This document shows positions 9,187 through 16,583 of a DNA stretch of 47,174 nt, in pieces (the first letter of the stretch is position 1; every line of letters starts with the position of its first letter). The stretch is from an uncultured Pelagibacteraceae bacterium (GTDB lineage Bacteria; Pseudomonadota; Alphaproteobacteria; Pelagibacterales; Pelagibacteraceae), in assembly GCA_902592275.1 (NCBI GenBank), contig CACJDW010000001.1, forward strand, positions 1 to 47,174. The letters run 5' to 3'. The translations under genes and the position numbers were made by a program. The notes beneath the pieces are model-generated. The model saw only the letters and a program-made list of their open reading frames with translations. It searched no databases and was not told the origin of the DNA.

Positions 9187-10218
9187 TTAATTACCGTTTT
9201 TTCTTCCTCCAAAAACTGTATCTATTATTTTTGAAGGTTTAATTGATCCTACAATATTATTATTTGAATCAACCACTCCTACTAATTTTTCTTGAGTAAG
9301 TATTTTTTCTGCAACATTTTCTATAATTTCATCTTTTGATACTTTTAAATCTCCTAAATTGTCTTTACTTGAAGCATCCATTACATCCTCAATAATCAAA
9401 ACCTTCTCTCTCGGTACTTCTTCAGTAAACTTTCTTACATATTCAGTTGCTGGATTTAGCACGATATTGGCCGGTGTATCTAATTGTTCAATTATACCAT
9501 CTTTCATAATTGCTATTCGATCAGCTAACTTTAATGCCTCATCAAAATCATGAGTGATGAACATGATGGTTTTCTGTAATTTTTCCTGAAGTCTTAAAAA
9601 CTCATCTTGCATTTCTTTTCTAATCAATGGATCTAATGCAGAAAAAGGTTCATCTAAAAACCATATATCAGGCTCTACTGCTAATGACCTTGCGATTCCT
9701 ACCCTCTGTTGTTGTCCACCTGAAAGTTCTCTTGGAAAATAATTCTCTCTTCCATCTAGTCCAACTAGTTTTACCATTTCCATTGCTCTACTAATACTCT
9801 CTTCAGTATTAGTGCCTTTTATTTGAAGCGGAAAAGCAATATTTTCAACAACTGTTTTATGAGGTAACAAAGCAAAGCTTTGAAAAACCATTCCCATTTT
9901 ATTTCTTCTAAGCTCAATAAGCTCTTTATTATTTAATTCTAATAAATCTTGACCTTCGATAAAAATTTTTCCACCGGTAGCATCCGTTAATCTTGAAATA
10001 CATCTAAGAAGTGTTGATTTACCTGAACCAGACAAACCCATTACTACTAACATTTCTCCTTTTGCAACTTCAAAAGAAGCATTATTTACTCCAACAATAC
10101 ATCCTCTTTCCTGAAAGGTTTTTGCATCTACATTGCCATTAGACTCTTCAAGCATCTTTTTGGCATTTTCTCCAAAAATTTTGTAAACCGATTCACATTT
10201 GATTACAGTTTCAGACAT
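9187..10218 (-). CDS. tmoV: TMAO/glycine-betaine ABC transporter ATPase
   Basis: ATP-hydrolysing subunit of the ProV/OpuAA type, 343 residues. Walker A GLSGSGKST is at residues 61-69, the signature LSGGQQQRVGIARSLA lies near 165-180, Walker B is IWFLDEPFSALD, and the switch His is in MFITHDFDEAL. The N-terminal extension before Walker A, with a VYKIFG start, is typical of betaine/proline importers. Residues after about 265 form a CBS-like regulatory tail, which in relatives senses ionic strength. It is followed after 3 bases by tmoW. A 65-base gap separates it from the upstream membrane-protein gene, with no obvious terminator. Confidence 0.9.
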   Translation of the reverse strand: MSETVIKCESVYKIFGENAKKMLEESNGNVDAKTFQERGCIVGVNNASFEVAKGEMLVVMGLSGSGKSTLLRCISRLTDATGGKIFIEGQDLLELNNKELIELRRNKMGMVFQSFALLPHKTVVENIAFPLQIKGTNTEESISRAMEMVKLVGLDGRENYFPRELSGGQQQRVGIARSLAVEPDIWFLDEPFSALDPLIRKEMQDEFLRLQEKLQKTIMFITHDFDEALKLADRIAIMKDGIIEQLDTPANIVLNPATEYVRKFTEEVPREKVLIIEDVMDASSKDNLGDLKVSKDEIIENVAEKILTQEKLVGVVDSNNNIVGSIKPSKIIDTVFGGRKNGN

Positions 10219-10283
10219 AAATTTTTTTAAAGTTATCTTAAATTCAATAAAATTAAAATGTTAATAATTGTTACCTTTCTTAA

Positions 10284-10835
10284 TTAAAAATTTTTAATAA
10301 AATAAACTCTAGTATCAATTCCGGTACTTAAAAAACTTAAAGCTTCTCCACTTATAGTAATACTTTCATCAACACCTACGTTATTTCCACTAACTGTAAA
10401 ACCCGCAAAACATTTGTTTTTTTCTTCATCCCATTTGACAAAAGTTTCATCAATTTTATTTCCATTAATTGTATAAAGCTCATGTGCTCTAAAATTTAAA
10501 AAATTAGCTCCCATAATTGCTCTTTGTGGAATTAGTTTAGTAGCCTTACATACTTGCTCATATACCTCATCGGATAATTTATAATGATCTGTGCCATCAA
10601 ATGAGACCAATATACCAGAAGGTAATTTAGATATTAATTCACTAAGCTTTTTTTCCTCAGCAATTCTTTCTTCTTCTAACTTCATTCTTTTTACCAAATC
10701 ATCACCCTGACCAAAAATTCCATTTAAAATGCTAAAAGACATAATCACTAGAAGAGTAATAATTATGAGACCAATAAATTGCCTTAAAGATTCAGGTAAA
10801 GCTTTTATTTTGTTAATATAATTTTCTTTTGACAT
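10284..10835 (-). CDS. Uncharacterised membrane-anchored protein with coiled-coil linker
   Basis: I do not recognise this 183-residue protein. A short N-terminal cytoplasmic part is followed by one hydrophobic segment at about residues 21-40, then a charged helical stretch (about 46-68, rich in Glu, Lys and Leu) that looks like a short coiled coil, then a globular region of about 110 residues containing two Cys. This suggests an inner-membrane anchor with the C-terminal domain in the periplasm. Its ATG shares one base with the stop of the MORN-repeat gene (TAATG), so the two are coupled and perhaps interact. It sits inside the TMAO transporter operon between tmoX and tmoV, a position not usual in the ProU/OpuA families. 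Confidence 0.7.
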   Translation of the reverse strand: MSKENYINKIKALPESLRQFIGLIIITLLVIMSFSILNGIFGQGDDLVKRMKLEEERIAEEKKLSELISKLPSGILVSFDGTDHYKLSDEVYEQVCKATKLIPQRAIMGANFLNFRAHELYTINGNKIDETFVKWDEEKNKCFAGFTVSGNNVGVDESITISGEALSFLSTGIDTRVYFIKNF

Positions 10836-11212
10836 TATTCTTGTAACTTACCGTTTTTCCAAATACCTGATTTTTGTTTTCCATCTGCCCAAGTAAATGT
10901 TCCTTGTCCATTCATAAAACCTTTAGACCACTCTCCTTCATAAGTAGACCCGTCAGGAAAGGTTAAAGTTCCTTGTCCGCTCCATTCACTATTTTTAAAT
11001 TCCCCTTCATAGATGTAACCATTAGGCCAAGTTTCGACTCCTTGACCTTGTTTTTTTGTATTAACCCACTCCCCTTCATAAGTAGTTTTATCGGTATAAA
11101 CCCATTTACCAAAACCATTTTCACAGTTACCTTCTTTACATCCAGTGCTTCTTGCTAAAACTGAGGAGCAGATCAAAAAACTAAAAAATATTATAAGAGA
11201 ATATTTTTTCAT
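10835..11212 (-). CDS. Exported MORN-repeat protein
   Basis: A 125-residue protein with a signal peptide (KK start, hydrophobic 4-19, likely cleavage after SSVLA at residue 20). The mature part is almost wholly MORN repeats with a 23-residue period: YEGEW at 45, YEGEF at 68, YEGEW at 91 and a degenerate KSGIW at 114, each followed by G-x-G and W/F-x-x-G turns, with a partial copy (GFGKWVYTDKTT) before them. MORN repeats form small beta-hairpin ladders that bind proteins or lipids; bacterial roles are poorly known. A Cys pair at 25 and 30 could form a disulfide. It is coupled by a one-base overlap to the next gene and lies just after the tmoX terminator. Confidence 0.82.
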   Translation of the reverse strand: MKKYSLIIFFSFLICSSVLARSTGCKEGNCENGFGKWVYTDKTTYEGEWVNTKKQGQGVETWPNGYIYEGEFKNSEWSGQGTLTFPDGSTYEGEWSKGFMNGQGTFTWADGKQKSGIWKNGKLQE

Positions 11213-11237
11213 TAATATATTTTACACAAATTGATTT

Positions 11238-11282
11238 AAAAAAAATCCCCCCCAACGGAGTTGGGGGAGATTTTAATTTTTT
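11238..11282 (-). terminator. Intrinsic terminator after tmoX, inside the transporter block
   Basis: On the minus strand, an 8-bp GC-rich stem (arms 11260-11267 and 11249-11256, loop 11257-11259) is followed by an uninterrupted run of eight T. It lies about 27 bases past the tmoX stop. The plus strand also carries a T-rich run after the stem, so it may work both ways. It would end most tmoX transcripts and leave lower expression of the downstream MORN, membrane-protein, tmoV and tmoW genes by read-through. Confidence 0.85.
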
Positions 11283-11293
11283 AACTATAACCC

Positions 11294-12238
11294 TTATTTA
11301 GTAAATGCTTGCCAAACTGACTTATTATCAGCTAACCATTTTTTAGCTGCATCTTCGTGAGTCATTTTGTCAACGTCAACTAAAGCTGCCATTGCACCAA
11401 TTTGACTTGTAGAGAATGACATTTTTTTGAACGCTGCTGCTGCATCAGGATGAGTTTTTGGGAAATCCTCATGAACTGCTTTTTTCAAGTATCCATCAGG
11501 AGAACCACATTTACCATCCCCACCATCTTCTGGTCTGCAACCAGCTGTGTATGGAGGGAAGTCAATAAATGTAAAACCAGCACCGTCTGTAAAGTTTGGT
11601 GTCCAGTTAAATATAATTGTTCCTCTTCCTTCTTTTTCAGCTGCAGATAACTCTGCCCAAAGTGCATCTGCACTTCCAGCAAATTTAACCCACCAAAGAT
11701 CACCTAAACCTAAAGCGTCAACTCTTTGAGGAATTAAGTCACCGTGCCAAGTTTGTGGACCTTCCAACATTCTTCCTTTTCCATCTGGAGAGTCAGGTGT
11801 TGTAAAGTTTTTAGCACAATCAGGATTTTTTAAAGCTGTCCAATCTGGTAGACCTGGGCATAATCCTTTTTCAGCAACCCAGTTTGGATATCCCATATCC
11901 TCAAGAGTTCTTGCCTCATGATCACCCCAATCTAATAAACCACCTTTATCTAAAGCAGTTGTAAATGACTTACCGAATGCAGACTCCCATACTTCGTGAG
12001 AAATAGTTACGTCTCCAATTCTAATTGACTCATAAACTGCTTGAGAGTCAGCGTTCACGTATTTTACGTTATTACCCATACTTTCGAAAATTCCACCAAT
12101 AACATAAGCCATTACAATTTGAGATGACCAGTTATGTGTTGGGATAACGATGGGCTTCTTGCTATCAGCATTAGAAATTCCTGCAAAGCTTACAACAGAA
12201 ATCACTAGAGCAGATAGTAATGATATTATTTTTTTCAT
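11294..12238 (-). CDS. tmoX: TMAO/betaine ABC transporter periplasmic binding protein
   Basis: OpuAC-family solute-binding protein, 314 residues, delivering quaternary-amine-like osmolytes to TmoWV. The signal peptide has KK, a hydrophobic core at 4-20 and a probable cleavage after ISNA (residue 24). Trp- and Glu-rich segments expected to form the aromatic cage are visible: THNWSSQ, ISHEVWESAF, LLDWGDHEARTLEDMGYPNW, WWVKFAGSADALW and FNWTPNF. Two Cys pairs (GLCP...DC and AGC...GKC) may be disulfides. Substrate is assigned as TMAO because the gene diverges from tdm; related SAR11 proteins are reported to be multifunctional for betaine and choline. Ribosome site AGAGGGG precedes the ATG. A strong terminator follows. 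Confidence 0.88.
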   Translation of the reverse strand: MKKIISLLSALVISVVSFAGISNADSKKPIVIPTHNWSSQIVMAYVIGGIFESMGNNVKYVNADSQAVYESIRIGDVTISHEVWESAFGKSFTTALDKGGLLDWGDHEARTLEDMGYPNWVAEKGLCPGLPDWTALKNPDCAKNFTTPDSPDGKGRMLEGPQTWHGDLIPQRVDALGLGDLWWVKFAGSADALWAELSAAEKEGRGTIIFNWTPNFTDGAGFTFIDFPPYTAGCRPEDGGDGKCGSPDGYLKKAVHEDFPKTHPDAAAAFKKMSFSTSQIGAMAALVDVDKMTHEDAAKKWLADNKSVWQAFTK

Positions 12239-12250
12239 GTATACCCCTCT

Positions 12251-12266
12251 ATATTAATATTAATAT
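12251..12266. promoter_or_regulatory. 16-bp perfect palindrome just upstream of tmoX
   Basis: ATATTAATATTAATAT is its own reverse complement and ends 12 bases before the tmoX ATG, next to its AGAGGGG ribosome site. It could be an operator or a leader hairpin. As it is made only of A and T in an AT-rich genome, chance is a real alternative. Confidence 0.35.
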
Positions 12267-12272
12267 CTAACA

Positions 12273-12294
12273 GTCTATGACAAAATGAATAGAC
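12273..12294. promoter_or_regulatory. Candidate operator in the tmoX/tdm divergent promoter
   Basis: An inverted repeat with arms GTCTAT (12273-12278) and ATAGAC (12289-12294), 10 bases apart; a further outer C-G pair extends it after one mismatch. It contains G and C in an otherwise AT-only spacer and is about 35 bases from tmoX and 90 from tdm, placed to control both. The 16-base centre spacing would suit a dimeric winged-helix repressor; the MarR-like gene after tdm is the nearest candidate. No experiment supports this. Confidence 0.45.
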
Positions 12295-12383
12295 AGGTAA
12301 AGAATAATTAGTTCTAAAAAATATATATATATTTAAACAATAAAATTGGTGATAATAAATATAACAATATAAAAAATTTAAAA

Positions 12384-14723
12384 ATGTTTGGAACAAGTAA
12401 AGACATTAAATACCCTGGTTTAAATATTTTACCACCTGGAGTTGAAAGACATGTTGTTAATGGTGGTGCTCTCACAGCTTTTCAAATTTTTCCAGATGAT
12501 GAATTAGAAATTATTAATAATGAAGGTAATCAAATTTGTGAAATCATTTGTTTTAATAAGGATGGTAAATCTGATGTTGGAATTTTAAATTTAAAATCAA
12601 ACAATGAAAAAAATTTCATTAGAAATATTCTTAATGGTAAAGATGAAACAATATTAGCGACAAATCATCAATTAAAAAAAAGAAACTTAAATATTTCAGA
12701 TTCAAAATCTTCAATCATATTTGATCCAGATACTAAAGCAGGAGAAAGTATCAAATTTAAATCAAAAGATAAGTGTTATGCTATTTTTGCAGCACCTGGT
12801 GAGGATATGGATGTTACAAACCAAAATCCTCCAAGTGATTTAACAATTTTTATTAAGAGATCTAAAATCGTTAATGATAAGGAATTAAATGTAATACCTG
12901 ATCCTGTCTTTGAACCTTTGTATGAAGAAAATATAAATAAAGAAACTTCTATATCTTACCAAGTAAAAGAAGGTGATTATATTCAAGTAATCAGTCCAAC
13001 TGGAAGACAGTGTTCTGACTTCGTAGCATTTGATACAAGAAAATTAGAAAAAGGAATTGAGAAAGGATTGGACTGGCAAACTACAAGAACATTTATGGGC
13101 AATACTTTTCCTGGACCTGGATTGCATTCAAAATTTTATGATACAGACCATGAGCCTCTCGTTGAGGTTATAAGAGATACAGTGGGAAAACATGATACTT
13201 TTAACCTAGCATGTACTTCAAAATATTATGAAGACGCAGGATATTTTGGTCACCCAAACTGTTCAGATAATTTGACTGAAAGTATGTCAAAATTTGGAGT
13301 ACGAAAACAAAAAGGTTGGCATGCGATTAATCTTTTTTTTAATACTTCTGCCGCGGGTTTAAATTCTGTGATATCCGATGAGTCTTATTCTAGACCAGGA
13401 GATTATGTAATGTTTAGAGCTTTAAAAGATTTAACAATTGGAACAACAGCTTGTCCTAGTGATATTGATGCATGTAATTCATGGAATCCTACAGATATTT
13501 TTGTTAGAACTTATGATAAAAATAAAGAATTTAGTAAATCATTTGCTTTTCGAATGAAAACAGACTCAGAAAAAAAATTAACAAGAAATTCCGGATTTTA
13601 CGAAAGAACTTCAAAGCTTACTAGAAACTTTGTTGATGCAAGAGGTTTTTGGTTACCAAATGATTATACTAAACATGGTTTAGTTAATGAATATAATGCT
13701 TGCAGAAACGATGCTGTATTAATTGATCTATCATCACTAAGAAAATTTGAAATAATAGGTCCTGATGCAGAGGAGTTAATGAACTACACGCTTACAAGAA
13801 ATATAAAAAAACTTTCTGTTGGACAGGTGGTTTATTCTGCAATGTGTTATGAAAATGGAATGATGTTTGACGATGGAACTCTCTTAAGATTAAGCGAAAC
13901 AGGTTTTAGATGGATTTGTGGTGATGAATATGCTGGAGAATGGTTAAAAGAAATTGCTAATAAAAAAAATTTCAATGCCAATGTTAAAAATTCAACAGAT
14001 CAAATAAGCAACGTTTCTTTACAGGGACCGAAAAGTAGAGAAATTTTAAAAAAAATTATTTTTACACCACCTACTCAACCATCTATCGATGAATTAGGAT
14101 GGTTTAGGTTTACTATTTGCAGAATAGAAGAATTACAGGGTATTCCTTTAATTGTTTCAAGAACTGGTTACACCGGAGAATTAGGTTATGAAATATGGTG
14201 TCATCCAAAACATGCTCCTGAAGTTTGGGATAAATTAATGGAAGCTGGCAAAGATGATGGCTTGATACCAGCTGGATTTGCTGCATTAGACAAACTTAGA
14301 ATTGAAGCAGGGTTAATTTTATTTGGAAATGAGTTTGATGGACAACAAGATCCTTTTGAAGCTGGCATCGGGTTTGCAGTGCCTTTAAAAACTAAAGAAG
14401 AGGATTTTATTGGTAAAGAAGAATTAATTAAAAGAAAAGCCAATCCACAAAAAAAACTTGTTGGTTTAGAACTTGTAGGAAAAGAAATTGCAGGCCATGG
14501 AGACTGTGTACATATAGGGAGATCACAAATAGGTATTGTTACTAGCGGATGTTTATCATCAACCTTAAATAAAAATGTTGCCCTGTGTAGAATTGATTTA
14601 CAGTATTCTGAAATAGGTACAGAAGTAGAGGTGGGAAAAATAGATGGACACCAAAAACGAATTAGCGCAAAGGTGGTTGGGTTTCCATTCTATGACCCAA
14701 CAAAATCAAGAGTTAGAGCATAA
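12384..14723 (+). CDS. tdm: Trimethylamine N-oxide demethylase (DUF1989-GcvT fusion)
   Basis: Cleaves TMAO to dimethylamine and formaldehyde, with the C1 unit captured on THF. The 779 residues match Tdm. Residues about 1-400 are a DUF1989-like region: the GDYIQVISPTGRQCSDFVAFD block, then probable metal ligands Cys277, His290 and Cys293 (HPNCSDN) with Cys357/Cys364 (ACPSDIDAC), the spacing expected for the Zn site of this enzyme. Residues about 410-779 are an aminomethyltransferase (GcvT) fold: LIDLSSLRKFEIIGPDA, the SRTGYTGELGYEIW block and ALDKLRIEAGLILFGNE. It diverges from tmoX and is followed 9 bases later by a MarR-like gene. No ribosome site is evident before the ATG, common in this window. 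Confidence 0.93.
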   Translation: MFGTSKDIKYPGLNILPPGVERHVVNGGALTAFQIFPDDELEIINNEGNQICEIICFNKDGKSDVGILNLKSNNEKNFIRNILNGKDETILATNHQLKKRNLNISDSKSSIIFDPDTKAGESIKFKSKDKCYAIFAAPGEDMDVTNQNPPSDLTIFIKRSKIVNDKELNVIPDPVFEPLYEENINKETSISYQVKEGDYIQVISPTGRQCSDFVAFDTRKLEKGIEKGLDWQTTRTFMGNTFPGPGLHSKFYDTDHEPLVEVIRDTVGKHDTFNLACTSKYYEDAGYFGHPNCSDNLTESMSKFGVRKQKGWHAINLFFNTSAAGLNSVISDESYSRPGDYVMFRALKDLTIGTTACPSDIDACNSWNPTDIFVRTYDKNKEFSKSFAFRMKTDSEKKLTRNSGFYERTSKLTRNFVDARGFWLPNDYTKHGLVNEYNACRNDAVLIDLSSLRKFEIIGPDAEELMNYTLTRNIKKLSVGQVVYSAMCYENGMMFDDGTLLRLSETGFRWICGDEYAGEWLKEIANKKNFNANVKNSTDQISNVSLQGPKSREILKKIIFTPPTQPSIDELGWFRFTICRIEELQGIPLIVSRTGYTGELGYEIWCHPKHAPEVWDKLMEAGKDDGLIPAGFAALDKLRIEAGLILFGNEFDGQQDPFEAGIGFAVPLKTKEEDFIGKEELIKRKANPQKKLVGLELVGKEIAGHGDCVHIGRSQIGIVTSGCLSSTLNKNVALCRIDLQYSEIGTEVEVGKIDGHQKRISAKVVGFPFYDPTKSRVRA

Positions 14724-14732
14724 AGAAAAATC

Positions 14733-15083
14733 ATGCCCAAAGAAAAAAAAACACTATTAGATTTTTGGGAAGATCAAATGAGACAATCTCATACATCAAG
14801 CAATTACTTTTTCAGAAAATCACCATCGCACTATCATATGATGTTGTTGGTAATGTCCGCATACAAAGAAGGTAAAAAATTATCAGTAGAAGAATTAAAA
14901 ACGAAATTATTCAAAACTTCCAGACCTAAATCAGCTTTAATAATTACAGAAGCTTGTGAAAAAGGATTCTTTAGACTTGAAAAAACTTCAACTGATCAGC
15001 GAATTAAAAATATAATGCCTAGCGAGTCTTTTATTCAAGAATTCAACGATTATTTGCTTACTTTAAAAAACATAAGTTATTAG
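14733..15083 (+). CDS. Small MarR-like winged-helix protein
   Basis: A 116-residue protein beginning 9 bases after tdm. Residues about 45-110 look like a MarR-type winged helix: a scaffold helix, a SRPKSALIITEACEKGFF recognition-helix region, then the wing with the family D-x-R signature in STDQRIKNIMPSE. The N-terminal 40 residues are charged and aromatic. It is shorter than the usual 140-150-residue MarR proteins, so one dimerisation helix may be reduced. Because it is probably co-transcribed with tdm, it is a reasonable local regulator of the tdm/tmoX divergent promoter. The regulatory role is inference; the winged-helix reading is moderately supported. Confidence 0.6.
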   Translation: MPKEKKTLLDFWEDQMRQSHTSSNYFFRKSPSHYHMMLLVMSAYKEGKKLSVEELKTKLFKTSRPKSALIITEACEKGFFRLEKTSTDQRIKNIMPSESFIQEFNDYLLTLKNISY

Positions 15084-15121
15084 CCAAATTTTTAAATAAA
15101 TTCGAAGTATCTATTTTTTAT

Positions 15122-15152
15122 ATATAATTTTTAGTTCTATAAAAAATTATAT
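15122..15152. repeat. AT-only inverted repeat upstream of the flavoprotein gene
   Basis: Perfect 11-base arms ATATAATTTTT (15122-15132) and AAAAATTATAT (15142-15152) with a 9-base loop, in the 101-base gap after the MarR-like gene and about 33 bases before the next ATG. On either strand the stem lacks the GC needed for a good terminator. It may be a weak structure or operator, or chance in AT-rich DNA. Confidence 0.3.
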
Positions 15153-15184
15153 TAATTACCTTTACCAAAAAATAATGTTTTAGC

Positions 15185-16513
15185 ATGACGACATTACCTT
15201 CGAAAGCAAAAGTGGTTATCATCGGTGGTGGAATTCACGGACTAAGTACTGCATGGAAACTTTCTGAAACATATAAAAATCCTGGTGACATTATTGTATT
15301 AGAAAAAAAAGATACTGCAGCAGGTGCAAGCGGAATTGCTTGTGGTGTTGTAAGAAATAATTATTTCCAACCAGCAATGAGAGAGTTAATGGCTCACTCA
15401 GTTTCAGTTTGGGAAAGTGATCCTAAAGCATTTAAATATAATCCAGTAGGTTATTTACAAATTTCACCTGAAGTAATGCATGAAGATGTTGCTAGCATTT
15501 ATGAGCAGCAAAAAGCAATTGGTTATGAGTCTGTATTTATTGAAGGTGAAAAAGATTGTTCAAATTATATGAAAGGTATTTTTGATGATTGGCAAGCACA
15601 AGGAATCACTTCAATACTTCATGAAAAAAAAGGTGGATACGCATTTAACAAAGATTCAATTAAAGCACTTGAAAGTAAATCTACATCAAACGGTGTTCAA
15701 GTTATGAAAGGTGTAAAAGTAACAGGATTTAAAAGAGGAAGTAACAGTCAAGCTGTTACAGGAGTAGAGACAGATAAAGGTACAATTGAGTGTGAACAAG
15801 TTGTTATCGGTGCAGGTCCATGGGCGAGAGATTTTTGGAATATGTTAGAGTTACCTAAAACAGCAAACATTAAAGGTAAAGACGGTAAAATGCATGTAAC
15901 AGATATGTGGACTTACTGGATGCTACAAGAAGGTGTTATAGGCGTTGAGCCTGATTTTCTAAAAACAAATGATGGAAAACAACCGCCTGTGGTTCACGTA
16001 GACTCGACTGCTCCGTTATATTCAGACAAAACTAAAAAATTATTAACAGATAAAATTTGGGGAATTTATTACAAACCTGATATTGAAGGTTTGGGTGTAC
16101 AAGGAGGAACTTCTCCTTACATAGTTAAAAAACATTTTGATGAAGTAAATGTTGATCCTTATGGAATTGAGTCGCCTGAATATCAAACAACGGATGCGTT
16201 TAGTGAAATGTGGTGCTCAGCTTTAGCACATTGTCAAAAAAGATTTGAAGGTAAATCAGATTTATATAGAAAAGGACCATCGGGTGGACTTGGATGTATG
16301 ACACCAGACTCGTTTCCAATCTTTGATAGATTTTTTGAAAACGTTTACATGATTGCAGATGCCAATCACGGTTACAAAATGATTGGAGTTGGAGAACTTG
16401 TTGCAAAAGAAATTCTTGGTACTGAGAGTGATTTATTGAAGCCGTTTAGATTCAACCGTTACGAGAAGGGTGAACTTCATCCTACTTCGAACAGTCCGTT
16501 CCCTTGGAGCTAG
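15185..16513 (+). CDS. DAO-family FAD-dependent oxidoreductase, probably acting on an N-methylated amino acid
   Basis: A 442-residue flavoprotein of the D-amino-acid oxidase / sarcosine oxidase beta / glycine oxidase group. The FAD loop GGGIHGLSTAW is at residues 14-24, with the acidic end ILEVK-type strand IIVLEKK following; GIACGVVRNNY resembles the SoxB and dimethylglycine dehydrogenase region; VVIGAGPWA marks the second dinucleotide contact; the C-terminal block has TPDSFPIFDR and DANHGYKMIGVGELVA. It lacks a fused folate domain, so it is not a two-domain dimethylglycine dehydrogenase. Directly upstream of the glutamine-synthetase-like gene and mgsABC, it could oxidise N-methylglutamate (a job done by MgdABCD elsewhere) or sarcosine. 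Substrate is unproven. Confidence 0.75.
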   Translation: MTTLPSKAKVVIIGGGIHGLSTAWKLSETYKNPGDIIVLEKKDTAAGASGIACGVVRNNYFQPAMRELMAHSVSVWESDPKAFKYNPVGYLQISPEVMHEDVASIYEQQKAIGYESVFIEGEKDCSNYMKGIFDDWQAQGITSILHEKKGGYAFNKDSIKALESKSTSNGVQVMKGVKVTGFKRGSNSQAVTGVETDKGTIECEQVVIGAGPWARDFWNMLELPKTANIKGKDGKMHVTDMWTYWMLQEGVIGVEPDFLKTNDGKQPPVVHVDSTAPLYSDKTKKLLTDKIWGIYYKPDIEGLGVQGGTSPYIVKKHFDEVNVDPYGIESPEYQTTDAFSEMWCSALAHCQKRFEGKSDLYRKGPSGGLGCMTPDSFPIFDRFFENVYMIADANHGYKMIGVGELVAKEILGTESDLLKPFRFNRYEKGELHPTSNSPFPWS

Positions 16514-16583
16514 ACTCTAAGCCTAGACACAAATAAAATTTTCAGCTACGCTTGAATAAATTATAATTCATTGAGGGGTGAAA

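Noticed and set aside
11450..11729. Several overlapping frames within tmoX in other frames
   Set aside because: They are shadows of a coding region with unusually high GC for this window; none shows a plausible protein.
16510..16528. Direct repeat CTAGAC ... CTAGAC around the stop codon of the flavoprotein gene
   Set aside because: Two 6-base copies, one in coding sequence, with no third copy or palindromic arrangement; too little to call a site.
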